From Homarus americanus (taxonomy: Eukaryota; Arthropoda; Malacostraca; Decapoda; Nephropidae), in NCBI RefSeq assembly GCF_018991925.1, contig NW_024722158.1, positions 7,372,327 to 7,436,326 on the forward strand: a DNA stretch of 64,000 bases. The letters are read 5' to 3'. Below the pieces are notes generated by a model that saw only the letters and a list, made by a program, of their open reading frames with translations, was not told where the DNA came from and did no database searches. Made by a program: the position numbers and the translations under genes. Shown piece after piece: positions 9,736 to 20,305 of this stretch (position 1 is the stretch's first letter; every line of letters starts with the position of its first letter).

Positions 9736-10811
9736 CGAACGAGGCTTAAACCAAATATGACAAGACGCCTGAATTTGATTTCCGGTATTCTGCACGTTGT
9801 TAATTGTGTTATCTCCAAGACCTGTTGCCTAGGAGGACGAACGTGGAGACTGTGTTCTCCCGTAGTCTAGGAGGGGGCTACAGAATGATTTAGGAGGGCT
9901 ACAGTGTGATTTAGGAACTACTGGGTGATTTAGGAGGCTACAAAGTGTCTGAGGGGGCTACAGGGAGGTCTACCTATAATTATTATCATTCATCAACTAC
10001 CTATAACTATTATTCTTCAACTACCTATCACTCCTATCACTTTATTGTCCTATTTTTTTGTTAATTTATATCACACTATAATGGTCTTGAAATTATTGAA
10101 TCGGTAAGGAATTATAGATCAAAGGATAGCTGTGTGTCTTAGCAGAGTGTAGTCAACCGTGTGTAGAATATTTCTCACTCTGTGTCTCTGTCTGTCTGTA
10201 TGTCTCTCTCTCTCTCTCTCTCTGTCTCTCTGTCTATCTGTCCCTCACTGGATTTCCATGTACAAGATCCCACACGATTTGTTAACAATTGCAGGCGATG
10301 GATTGATTCCTGATGTGATTAAGTCAATGTCTGGTGTCTCGTTGTGTTGCCTGATTGTTCCTAGTGGAGAGACGAGCAGAGAGACGAGGAGAGACGAGGA
10401 GAGATTCACACACCAATCTCCGTCTCGTTTGAGGACTTCGTTTAAGTACCCTACCTCGTTCGCTATTGGCACCAAATCAGTTTACGGATCTCTAGCGAAT
10501 ACAAGGCTTTGGTTATTCGGTTAAATTTGTCGTATGTTAAGTAGTTTAATGGTGAAATGATGTTATATTTGATTTTAACCTGATTTAAATGTCGAGGTTA
10601 ATTTCACCTTTAAATGGTATCTTGTCTCCTGTTGTGTCTTTGAGGATGACTCAATAAGGGTGAAAATGTAATACTGTGGAGACTATGATAACACCTTTAC
10701 AGCAGGTGTTCATATGGGCGAGGTTATTCATCCAGTTTATCTTCTTGTTCCTTGATTATTTACAAGGATCAAGTGAAGATTAGTCACCCTAACACTGATA
10801 TAACCTAACCT
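9736..10811. other. no gene seen; short ggggctacag repeat
   Basis: About four degenerate copies of gggggctacagagtgattta at 9870-9965. A GTCT/CT run lies near 10180-10240. The remainder looks single-copy. An acceptor-like ttaacaattgcag sits near 10285-10293, but no convincing coding exon follows. Confidence 0.45.
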
Positions 10812-11222
10812 AACCTAACATGAGAGAGAGAGAGAGAGAGATAGAGAGAAAGACTCACCTACACCTGACAGCACTAATGAGACTCAGGTAACAACCAATA
10901 TATCAAGAGAGAGTTAGATGATCAGTTCAACCATGACCGAATGTTAATAAATATAAATTAGAATTGATCGTTCATTAACTCAGAGATTATATATTGCTGG
11001 CAGTCCGAATTAAAAAAAAATTGAATGATAATGTATGATTTTTTTAACGAGCAAAGTTAATTCCTGGCATTAAAACTACAATGTGATTTTTTTGGAGGGG
11101 TTAAATTTGTAGGATTTTGTTAGTTTATGGGTAGGTTAGGTTAAGGATAATTTAGGTTAGGGTAGGGTGGGGTTAGTCAGGTCAAGTTAGGTCAGGTCAG
11201 GTTAAGTTAGGTTAGGTCATGG
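10812..11222. repeat. (GA)n run and degenerate TTAGG tract
   Basis: A GA run at about 10822-10850. At 11130-11220 there are degenerate ggttaggt, ggtcaggt and aagttagg units, an eroded TTAGG-like tract. Sequence between them is AT-rich without genes. 11223-11670 is mixed, with a C/T-rich block at about 11280-11410. Confidence 0.7.
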
Positions 11223-12240
11223 TCTTGGATTGTGTTTGAAATGTTTTTGTAGTTGTTGTATTTGTTGTAGTAATAGTAGCTTCTCCTTCAGCCCACTGAC
11301 TTCCCTCCAATCTCCTCCTTCAATCTCCTCCTTCAACCTCCTTACCCCCTCCAACCCCCACCCACCCCCTTCAAACCCCCTCACCCCCCATTTCACCCCC
11401 CTCCTTGGCACCTCACGTTTCAGTTTGAGGTAGAGAAGGTGATCAAGTACAGTGCCACCCACTTACATTATTGTGTACAGAATGATTAATATTCAAAGCA
11501 GTGCCTCAGGTCTATGGGGACCCACTTAAACACATTATTCTACCCCGCACTGCAGTTGTCTTTGTTACGTGGGTCTTGTCTGTTTGTCTGTTATTTTATT
11601 ATTTTTTGTATAGTATTTGTTTTTGCATTTTTCTATAGTTTTTTTTATTTAAACGTATTTATTTGTCATCACACCTTCAATGTGTCTCAGAGAATCCATA
11701 ATTATTTCCTATACATCTTCTTCAATAAGTAATAATTATCCGTCTATACATTTGGCTGAGAAACATTAATTAATTATCGGTAAATATAAATCACTTACCT
11801 GTCGCCTTCCCTCACCTGCAGGTAAACACGGCCTCAAGGGCTCTCAACACAACAACAATGGCGGACTTGTTTCCATACACGATAATTTACTCTATATATC
11901 TAGCCAGTCTGGTCCACTATTAACGAGGAAGTATATAAAAGAATTATAATTGGTCGTTTATATGTCAATTTGTATTAAATAGCTTTGTGTCACCTCAGAT
12001 ACGGAGGGAAAGAACGTGGTGCGATTGGTCGAGGCGTTCAGATCAGTGATGTGATTAGTCAGTTTTACTCTCTAGGAATAATGACCTCATAATGTAAGCA
12101 AAACTACTCGGCTGGGTCGTTACCGCCTTATTGCACCTGGTCAGACACATTGTTGCTCTTATATGGGAAATAAAGGAAATATTATTCTATTTTTTTTGTT
12201 GATTAATATTAATAAAATAGCCAGACTATGAACATCATAT

Positions 12241-12590
12241 GTAATGGCCACACCAATAACACATAATGGCCACACTACTAAAACATAATGGCCACACTAC
12301 TAAAACATAACAGCTACACCACAAACATAACTAATGGCCACACTACTAACATATATAATGGCCACACCACTAACATATATAATGGCCACACCACTAACAA
12401 ATATAATGGCCACACCACTAACATATATAATGGCCACACCACTAACATATATAATGGCCACACCACTAACATATATAATGGCCACACCACTAACATATAT
12501 AATGGCCACACCACTAACATATATAATGGCCACACCACTAATATATATAATGGCCACACCACTAAAACATAATGGCCACAACATCACCAA
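12241..12590. repeat. 24-bp minisatellite
   Basis: About 14 copies of atataatggccacaccact followed by aacat, with variant edge units. The unit is divisible by three, which opens all the frames seen here; none is a gene. It is present only in the left arm of the inverted duplication. Confidence 0.95.
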
Positions 12591-12637
12591 ACGACACTTG
12601 TACAGTTGAACACTCCTCTCAAAAATGAACCTGTGTC

Positions 12638-12668
<31 letters not shown>

Positions 12669-12670
12669 CT

Positions 12671-13196
12671 TCAGACTACACAGAAAGCCCTTCTCATTTC
12701 ATTCTTGTTCCTGTCCTTCAGTAAACCCCTAGAGACGAGAGTGACTGTCCTATTTATCTCATTCTTTGGGTAGCCGCTGGCCCACTGAGGGTGTCTTTTA
12801 ACCACCTCATTATCTACATCATACCAGACTGTAGTGTTGTCCTCCTGTCGCCACATCCCGATAAAGAAGGAATTAATTTTGTACACGTGGTGATAGATGA
12901 GGGAGAAGGTGGTGTCCTGTGGAATCGCCAGACGGCCTCCCAATTCCTCACAGGCCGTCTTACAATTTTCCCAGTTGAATGATCGTGTCATGTGAATCAG
13001 ATGGTTGTTTTCACCTGCCACGTAATAAGTGTTGAGGCTGAGAGGTGCTGGTATTAACGTGACTTCCTCCGTCAGGCCATTCAAGAGCTGACACTCATTA
13101 CTGATGTTGTCCCACGTGTACACCCAACACTCGGGGAGGGAGAGGCACGTAGTAGCACACCTGTGGGAATTTTGGGAGTAATTATCTAGGACACAC
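12671..13196 (-). CDS. PAN/apple-like plus C-type-lectin-like protein, exon 2
   Basis: This exon gives residues 56-229 of a predicted 229-residue secreted protein; its first base completes Met55 from exon 1. The acceptor reads ttcctgcccag (AG at 13198-13197). Residues 56-95 are Cys-rich (C56, C68, C72, C78, C90; CATTCLSLPECWVYTW), as in PAN/apple modules. Residues 112-229 are a C-type-lectin-like fold: WENCKTACEELGGRL (C133, C137), FFIGMWRQEDNTTVWYDV at the WIGL-like core, and terminal AFCVV (C227). There is no EPN or QPD motif, and the usual third Cys position is occupied by the TVTLV stretch, so Ca-dependent sugar binding is doubtful. Such proteins are often extracellular recognition molecules in arthropods (inference). 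A second in-phase acceptor 36 bases downstream could remove 12 residues. The stop is at 12673-12671. Confidence 0.85.
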
Positions 13197-13672
13197 CTGG
13201 GCAGGAACACTACAGACAGGTAGGCTCAACAGTCACAGCTGCAACAGGTCAGGGCCAGCGAGGAATACACTGAAACACTGAAGGAAATAAAGTGTTGCTC
13301 TGGTGACGATCTCTTGTCAGTTCAGCGGAGCCGAGGTGAGCCACGAGCCTACAGTTGAACCCCAGTTGATATATAGATAATAACACTGAAGATTTGGTTA
13401 GGTTAGGTTAGGTTAGATTAGATTTCGGTGCATGAGACTCCGTACAGCAACATGTTAGTGCCGAGTCTGTGAGGAAAGTTGTGTTTTTATCTTTAACATT
13501 TCAGACAAGTTGGGACGCGTGTGGAATATTCTACCACCTGGGTGACACTTATCAGCGGCTGGCAGTGTTGTGAGTTTTCCCTCTGGCTGACATCTGGCCG
13601 GTCTAGGGTTCGAGCCCCGTGTGTGGGGATATCTCAGTGATTTATAATGCTTGGAACAAAAACAAAACAATG

Positions 13673-13716
<44 letters not shown>

Positions 13717-13789
13717 CAGGGTATCATCATATAACGAAGGTACGTCAGGAAGACAGTAGTGGTATTGTTTAACAGGAGAACCAACTTAC
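13197..13789. other. intron of lectin-like gene with SINE-like block
   Basis: On the minus strand it runs from the donor gat|gtaagt (13789-13788) to the acceptor at 13198-13197. A (TG)n run lies at about 13675-13716. The block 13440-13650 has an RNA-polymerase-III-like B box, gggttcgagcccc, near 13606-13618 on the + strand. It is repeated in reverse in the right arm, so it predates the duplication. Confidence 0.7.
13553..13640 (+). mobile_element. probable tRNA-derived SINE fragment
   Basis: A-box-like ggctggcagtgttgtgag is followed about 45 bases later by the B box ggtctagggttcgagcccc. The spacing suits a tRNA-related promoter, but no full cloverleaf is evident. The reverse copy lies at about 15280-15365 in the other arm. 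Confidence 0.45.
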
Positions 13790-13953
13790 ATCACCATGGA
13801 GGATCGCGGGTAGGAGGTGTAGATGCTGTTGATCATCTGCTCACCCCGGTAGAGGAGCTTGAAGGTGCGGGAGACATTGACAGCCCAGGACGTCCCCAGC
13901 AGGAGTCCCATCGTCATCACCACCCACCAGCGCCTCCTCTCTACCATCTTCAT
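13790..13953 (-). CDS. PAN/apple plus C-type-lectin-like protein, exon 1 (signal peptide)
   Basis: This exon gives residues 1-54 plus two bases of codon 55. The start at 13953 follows a conserved cttcag|gtaaacaatg context, which may be the end of a 5'UTR intron. The N-terminus MKMVERRRWWVVMTMGLLLG then TSWA is a basic n-region and hydrophobic core ending near residues 20-25, a signal peptide. SRTFKLLYRGEQMINSIYTS begins the mature chain. The donor is gat|gtaagt. The two-base overhang joins the single leading base of exon 2, giving M-CVLDN without a stop, so this copy is intact. The mirror copy is at 14977-15123. Confidence 0.82.
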
Positions 13954-14112
13954 TGTTTACCTGAAGAGAGTGACGTGATGTGAGTGTCTCAGTAGAGCCT
14001 TAGGGCGTCCCCAGCAGATCATGCACCGCCTTCGTCAACAGCAAGACCCAGAGCACCTCGCCTCCTCCTTCTGGTTACCTGAGTACCGGGACGGTGGCCA
14101 GGTAGAGCGGCT

Positions 14113-14121
14113 AATATATAC
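14113..14121 (-). promoter_or_regulatory. TATA-like box of the intact lectin-like gene
   Basis: The minus strand reads gggtatatattagccg about 160 bases upstream of the start codon. A corresponding TATA-like element precedes the mirror copy. No mapped start site supports it. Confidence 0.4.
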
Positions 14122-14183
14122 CCCCATAAACTGCAGGTCTTTTGTACTTTTCTCAGTCAATGATGTATTACTCCGCCCTGACA

Positions 14184-14352
14184 CAAGAACACATGTCAAC
14201 CAGTCATTAGTTGTCGTGTTGCCGGCACCTGAGACAATGTTTACCTGCCACTCAGGTAATTTAATGGTCATTATTAATATTTATAACTTTGGTATTCATA
14301 AAAGGTCGCAGATTAACACCAAGACTCTGTTCGTAAGCCATTAAGGCTGACA
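14184..14352. mobile_element. 169-bp insertion-like segment in left arm
   Basis: The right arm reads continuously across this point. The left arm carries extra sequence bounded by ctgaca direct repeats (14178-14183 and 14347-14352). This is the pattern of an insertion with a 6-bp target duplication, though deletion from the right arm between short repeats would look the same. The ends show no terminal inverted repeats. Confidence 0.4.
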
Positions 14353-14371
14353 TAAATATTTACTGAATAAA

Positions 14372-14442
14372 TTAAATAATTATCTGGTGGCTGGGTGGGC
14401 ACAGTACAGTACAGGGAAGTGGCAACTTATACCTGTATTGAG
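14372..14442. other. 71-bp spacer at centre of inverted duplication
   Basis: Sequence between the innermost matching arms, including cagtacagtacaggg. The flanking pair cataaatatttactgaataa and its complement could form a hairpin stem of about 21 bp. Confidence 0.7.
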
Positions 14443-14711
14443 TTTATTCAGTAAATATTTATGTGTCAGGGCCGAGTAATACATCATTGACTGAGAAAAG
14501 AACACAAAAATATGTATGGTGGCAGAGTAATTTACTGCGACTGGTCGAGAAAATGTTAACTAGTATGATGACGTTAATATGCTATACAACATACAAAATA
14601 CAACTGTGGTAGTTGAATGAGGGTGCGCCAAGTCCGTAGACTTGCTAGTGATAACCTCTACTTTTTCCTTGTGTGTAATGATTAAAAGAGGGAGCTAATG
14701 AGGACCCAGGA

Positions 14712-14719
14712 TATATAAG
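14712..14719 (+). promoter_or_regulatory. TATA-like box of the broken lectin-like copy
   Basis: tatataag lies about 260 bases before the ATG at 14977. The sequence from about 14745 could be 5'UTR. A donor-like cag|gtaacc (14854) and acceptor-like ctctttag before gtaaacaatg could bound a 5'UTR intron. Transcription is not shown by sequence alone. Confidence 0.35.
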
Positions 14720-14976
14720 AACACGACTCAAATATCCTGGTCACATATCCAACTGTTCCGTCAACACCTGGGTCCAGTCCCCTCCCCGTGTACAATAATA
14801 GTGAAGGTGAGTGAGAAGGCCGTGTCCCACCTGTTCCATGTCCCGGTACTCAGGTAACCAGAGGGTGAAAGAGAGGTGCTGGATCATGGTGTTGACTGAG
14901 GCGGTGACTGATCTGCTGAGGACGCCCAAAGGCTCTACTGAGATACTCACATCACGTCACTCTCTTTAGGTAAACA

Positions 14977-16041
14977 ATGAAGATGGTAGAGAGGAGGCGC
15001 TTGTGGGTGGTGGTGACGATGGGACTCCTGCTGGGGACGTCTTCTGCTGACATTGTCTCCCGCACCTTCAAGCTCCTCTACCGGGGTGAACACCTCCTCC
15101 CGGTGGTCCTCCTCCATGGTGATGTAAGTTGGTTGAACACAAACGCCACCACTGGCTTCCTGACTTTCGTGGTGTTACCTTCTTTAAGTATAATTATGAT
15201 GCCACCAACAGTACTTCCGGGGCACAAACACTCGACACATAGAGTCACTGGTTTTTTTTAAGCATTATAAAACACAGCGAGATATCCCCACACACGGGGC
15301 TCGAACCCTGGACCAGTCAGATGTCAGCCAGAGGGAAAACTCACAACACTGCCAGCCGCTGATAAGTGTCACCCAGGTGGTAGAATATTCCACACGCGTC
15401 CCAGCTTGTCTGAAATGTTGAAGAAAAAACTCAAACTTTCCTCACAGACTCGGCACTAACATGTTGCTGTACGGAGTCTCTTAATACACCTGACCCCCCC
15501 TTGTTCCCACAGGTGTGTCCTAGATAAATACTCCCTAACTCCCACAGGTGTGTTACTACGTGCCTCTCCCTCCCCGAGTGTTGGGTGTACACGTGGGACA
15601 ACATCAGTAACGAGTGTCAGCTCTTGAATGGCCTGACGGAGGAAGTCACGTTAATACCAGCACCTCTCGGCCTCAACACCTATTACGTGGCAGGTGAAAA
15701 CAACCATCTGATTCACATGAAAACAACAACAACTTACCTGGGCAGATTCTAAGACGGCCTGTGAGGAATTGGGAGGCCGTCTGGCGACCCTACATGACAC
15801 CACCTCCTCCCTCCTCTATCGCCACGTCTACTAAATGAATTCCTTCTTTATCGGGATGTGGCGACAGGAGGACAACACTACAGTCTGGTATGATGTAGAT
15901 AATGAGGTGGTTAAAAGACACCCTCAGTGGGCCAGAGGCTACCCAAAGAATGAGAATTGGAGAACCGTTATCCTCATCTATCGGGGCTTCTTGAGGGACA
16001 TGAACAAGCTTAATCTCAGGACAGCTTTGTGTGAAGTTTGA
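14977..16041 (+). pseudogene. broken copy of PAN/apple plus C-type-lectin-like gene
   Basis: The exon 1 equivalent is 14977-15123 (MKMVERRRLWVVVTMGLLLG, then TSSADIVSRTFKLLYRGEHL), ending at gat|gtaagt. It is 17 bases shorter than the partner exon, so it ends in phase 0, while exon 2 (after acag, 15513) needs phase 2. Exon 2 has a 1-base loss within 15513-15547, a replaced and frameshifted stretch at about 15720-15755, and an in-frame TAA at 15832-15834 just before the IGMWRQED core. The last part, 15835-16041, is open and well conserved. It ends YPKNENWRTVILIYRGFLRD and then ALCEV, which is closer to a canonical lectin fold than the intact partner. The reversed SINE-like block lies in its intron. 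A truncated product is conceivable but unsupported. Confidence 0.85.
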
Positions 16042-16114
16042 AGAAGTCTCTGTCTGTCTGTCTGTCTGTCTCGACTTTTCCTGCTAGTGTAGTCATCATG
16101 AACCTAATGCTACC

Positions 16115-16182
<68 letters not shown>

Positions 16183-16483
16183 CATTGACATATAAACGAC
16201 CAATTATAATTCTCTTTTATATACTTCCTCGTTAATAGTGGACCAGACTGGCTAGATATATAGAGTAAATTATCGAGTATGAAAAAAAGTCCGCCATTGT
16301 TGTTGTGTTGAGAGCCCTTGAGGCCGTGTTTACCTGCAGGTGAGGGAAGGCGACAGGTAATTGATTTATATTTACCGATAATTAATTAATGTTTCTCAGC
16401 CAAATGTATAGACGGACATTAATACTTATTGAAGAAGATGTATAGGAAATAATTATGGATTCTCTGAGACACATTGAAGGTGT

Positions 16484-16869
16484 AACGTGTACAATAAAAC
16501 CCATTTAGTTAGAGGAATAATTAATGTAATGATGTACTATAGGTAATACCCCTGACGATGTAGATATTGGCATTGGCGCAAAGACGACGATGATGACGAC
16601 GAGGAGGACGACGATGATGATGATGATGACGAGGACGATGAAGATAATGACGAGAACGAAGAAGGTGAAGATGATGATGATGATGATGACGAAGACCAGA
16701 TGAAGATGATGATGTAATGAGGACGATGAAGAAGACGACGACGAAGAAGGTGACGATGAAGGAGAAGACACTGGACCAAAACTCCTCACTAGTCAAAGTT
16801 GAGGGACGAGATGAGAGAGAGAAGTTGGAATTGATGGCTCAGATGGAGAGCTTACGAGACTTTTAACTG
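16484..16869. repeat. GATGAC-type trinucleotide tract and flank
   Basis: Imperfect gat, gac and gaa triplets at 16575-16765 give repetitive frames on both strands. The remainder has no gene. Confidence 0.85.
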
Positions 16870-17131
<262 letters not shown>

Positions 17132-17924
17132 TGGTCTGGATCAACACTCCTTATGTATAATAATGAGCTGATTATGTAGTTATCTCAGCATAGTGAGAGA
17201 CTGTAAAGAATGTAATTAGTGAGTGAGATTACCTTTATGGCTAATTACCCTAACTTTAATTATTTTCCTCTGATGATGGTGATTGAGTAGTTAAGCGAGA
17301 TAGATAGATAGATATATAGATATATAGATAGATAAAATATAAAATACCAGAATACAAAACTTTACGTGTAAAAAAAATGACAAAATATTGAATATAATAA
17401 TAAAAAAAAAATTAATCACTAGAGACAATTAAAATGAATACTAATAATAATAACAATAATTAAAAAAAATAAAAAATAGAAAAAATAAAAGAAAATTAAA
17501 GAAAATAGAGTTGTTGTGATAGTGAAATAATGTGGATCCTCTTGTGGTGTGATGGTCAGCTGTAGTAATGTGGATCCTCTTGTGGTGTGATGGTCGGCTG
17601 TGGATTTTCAGGCTGCTTCCTCCCAGCACTCATTTGTTCTCGAGGTAGGTCGTGCTCTCTGATTGGCTGGCTGTACATCTCGTCAATCAACTCCGTTTAT
17701 TTGTGAATATTTGACGTGTAGCAACTATCCAACTGTGTCCTAAATCTCAAAAAAGACTTCAATCAGGAAATTAACATAAAAAAAAACACTGACATCGAAA
17801 GAAAAAACAAAATTCGAGCATAAACAAACTCGAGGTTATTCAAGACTCCTGGAATATGAACAGCGACACTTTTCACAGGTGAGTTAAATTCTATCCCGAC
17901 AATTGCATATAAATCCTTCCGTTT
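17132..17924. other. no gene seen; AT-rich with a 38-bp duplication
   Basis: A GATA run near 17300-17333 and A-rich sequence. Two tandem copies of a 38-bp unit contain aatgtggatcctcttgtggt (17529-17605). No coding exon is seen. Confidence 0.6.
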
Positions 17925-18313
17925 AGTGTGTTTAGTGTGTGTGTGGTGTGTTTGGTGAGTGTGTGAGTGTGTAGTGTGTGTTTATTAGTGGTGTGTAGTG
18001 TGTGTTGTAGTGTGTGTTTGGTGAGTGTGTAGGGGTGTGTAGTGTGTTTTATTGAGTTATTGTGAGTGTTAGTATTGGTGTGTGTTTAGTGAGTGGTAGG
18101 AGTGTGTAGTGTGTGTTTGTGGAGTGTGTAGTGTGTGTGTAGTGTGTGTTTAGTGGTGTGTAGGGTGTGTAGTGTGTGTTGTTGGTGTGGGGTGTGTAGT
18201 GTGTGTTTAGTGAGTGTGTGGGGTGTGTGGTGTGTGTTTAGTGGTGTGTAGGGGTGTGTAGTGTGTGTTTAGTGAGTGTGTAGGTGTGTGGTGTGTGTTT
18301 AGTGCAGTGGTGT
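17925..18313. repeat. GTGTGTTTAGTG minisatellite, left part
   Basis: Variable units of gtgtgtttagtgagtgtgta. The same array resumes at 18973 after an LTR-like insertion. Confidence 0.9.
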
Positions 18314-18972
18314 TGTTACGACCGTGTCGTATTTTCTTTCTATATATAACATGCTCCTATGTTCCATATTATTCCTGTAATGATGTGTTAAATTCTTCAT
18401 ATTTATATTCTAGTCCTGTGTTGTTAAGGTTTTAACTGTCATTATTTGTTCAATCATCTTATCTATTGTTTGTAACCAGCATTCTGTTCTCACTGCAACC
18501 ACCATCGATAAACGACCCCATATATAGGACCCACCAACTGGCAGTTAGTTCAGTCCTCTTGTCATACAGTCACATCCTTTGAGTGTCATATATATAATTT
18601 CTTTGTGTTGTTCCTGTCGCCACCAATGTGGTATATCTATGTAGTACCTATTTATGTCTGTTTGTGTCCATCAGTATTTGCTTAGTTGTATTCAAGTAAT
18701 TAGTGTTGTTTCCGTTAGTTAATTTCAGTGATAGTTTTATATGTTTACAGTGTTAACGTAATCCAATGTATTTTTATTCTTTTGATGTTTCGATGTTTTT
18801 CCTTGTGTCTTAAGTTTCGATGGTGAATCAATTTGTTGTGACAGCCTACGAGGCTCTTTTATGTGTTTTTAATCAATTAAATTCTTAAAGGTTTACTTTA
18901 TTTATTTTATTATTTAATTTACTTCCTTTTTGTTTGGTTACGCCTAGAACCTGGATATTTAAGAACGTAACG
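18314..18972 (+). mobile_element. probable solo LTR of a Gypsy-type retrotransposon
   Basis: A 659-base non-repetitive segment inside a minisatellite. It starts TGTTACGACC and ends CGTAAC(G), an imperfect TG...CA-type inverted terminus. Inside are a TATA-like element (tatatagg, 18521) followed by ggcagttagttcagtc, resembling an LTR promoter and initiator, and aattaaa-like poly(A) signals near 18890. The flanks ggtgt (18309-18313) and gatgt or atgtg on the right approximate a 5-bp target duplication. No internal retrotransposon sequence is present. Orientation is inferred from promoter before poly(A) signal. Confidence 0.55.
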
Positions 18973-19710
18973 ATGTGTAGCAAGTGTGTAGGAGTGTGTG
19001 GTGTTTAGTTTTAATGGAGTGTTTAGTAGTGTGTAGGGTGTTTGTGTGTGTTTAGTGTGTAATGAGTGTTTAGTGAGTGTGTAGGGGTGTTTGGTGTGTG
19101 TTTAGTGGAGTGTTTAGTGAGTGTGTGAGGTGTTTGTGTGTGTTTAGTGTATAGTGAGTGTTTAAGGTGTGTAGGGTGTTTAGTGTGTGTTTAGTGTGTG
19201 TGAGTGTTTAGTGAGTGTGTGGGGTGTTTGTGTGTGTTTAGTGTGTAGTAGTGTTTAGTGGTGTGTGTGAGTGTTTAGTGTGTTTGTAGTGTGTAATGAG
19301 TGTTTAGTGAGTGTGTAGGGAGTGTTTGTGTGTGTTTAGTGTATGTGAGTGTGTAGTGGGTGTGTGTGTTTAGTGTGTGTTTAGTGTGTAATGAGTGTTT
19401 AGTGGTGTGTGAGTGTTTTGTGTGTGTTGATGTGTGTTTAGTGAGTGTGTAGTGAGTGTTTGTGTGTGTTTAGTGTGTAGGTGTTTGAGTGAGTGTGTTG
19501 AGGTGTTTGTGTGTTTAGTGTGTAATGAGTGTTTGTGGTGAGTGTGTGGCAGTGTTTTGTGTGTGTTTATGTATGGTGGTGTGTGTGGTAAGTATTATTG
19601 GTGAGTGTTTAGTGTGTGTTTAGTTTATAGTGAGTGTGTAGTGAGTGTGTGTAGTGTTTAGTGTGTGTTTAGTGTATAGTGAGTGTGTAGTGAGTGTTAG
19701 AGTGTATAGT
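18973..19710. repeat. GTGTGTTTAGTG minisatellite, right part
   Basis: Continuation of the 17925-18313 array, with units such as tttagtgagtgtgtagggtg. Many single-base variants and length changes are present. Confidence 0.9.
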
Positions 19711-19772
19711 GTTACAAGTTAGCTAGTTAACTAAATGTCGGGTCCACCCATGGAGGCCAACTCGTAACAAAA
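19711..19772. mobile_element. short element with 11-bp inverted termini
   Basis: Begins tgttacaagtt and ends aactcgtaaca, a 10 of 11 match as inverted repeats across about 61 bases. It may be a tiny MITE-like remnant or the edge of an LTR element in the other orientation. Confidence 0.3.
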
Positions 19773-20305
19773 GTAAAGTAATTTAAGAAAGATTCCAGGG
19801 TAAAAGTGTTGACATTATACAGAGGAGGAATTTTTAATATTTAATAACAATAATAACTAATTATAAAGACAAACCCTAACCGCTAACCCTACACCAGTGC
19901 CCTAACTAAACATATAAATACCCTAACTATATACAAACTGAACATGGGATAAGATCAAAGAGGAGCTGAAATGCTTGGCAACTTCTCTAGATGATTAGCT
20001 GCCATGACGCAGGAACCCGGGGAAGGTAGAGGTCCTTAGGGCGAGTCACCGTTCCAGGACAGAGGATGAGAGTGGACTCCTTTTCAGGGCGAGATACAGG
20101 TCCCTCTTCACCTTGGTGGTTCACGGGAGAGGCGAGGGAGACGTGTCGGTGATATTATTGGGCTGGCGACTCTTGCTCTAGCGTCGTGATACGGCAAGGA
20201 AGTGTTGTTAATTGCCGATCACCAGATGGCGTTGACCCAGGCGGCAAGGTAGTGCTGTTACCGACCCTCAGGAGTTGGCCTAGGCGTGGGACGTGACGAT
20301 AGTGT
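19773..20305. other. single-copy-like sequence, possibly LTR-derived
   Basis: No coding exon is seen. The GC content is higher than nearby (19960-20290). On the minus strand the order GC-rich leader, tatatag, attaaa and TTGTTACGAGTTGG would suit a degraded LTR. A CTCF-like accagatggcg motif lies at 20221-20231. Confidence 0.35.

Larger units (their letters stand above)
11671..14371. repeat. left arm of ~4.8-kb imperfect inverted duplication
   Basis: This arm matches 14443-16483 in reverse complement. Matched blocks include 11671-11960 with 16190-16483 (acaccttcaatgtgtctcag at the outer edge), the lectin-like exon 2 (12671-13210 with 15511-16041), the intronic SINE-like block (13440-13650 with 15258-15480), exon 1 (13790-13990 with 14930-15123) and the inner end (cataaatatttactgaataa). 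The arm also holds extra material absent opposite: 11965-12640 with its 24-mer array, and 14184-14352. The gene 5' ends face the centre. Confidence 0.92.
14443..16483. repeat. right arm of inverted duplication
   Basis: Reverse-complement partner of 11671-14371, shorter by about 660 bases. It carries the broken lectin-like copy, a reversed SINE-like block, and a (CT)n run at 16118-16180 where the left arm has a shorter (GA)n run at 12638-12663. Confidence 0.92.

Noticed and set aside
10245..10475. 76-codon minus-strand frame with reasonable composition
   Set aside because: The overlapping plus frame is equally open, the gagacgag repeat lies inside it, and no splice or homology support was found.
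12288..12609. Open frames in all registers on both strands
   Set aside because: They come from the 24-base minisatellite.
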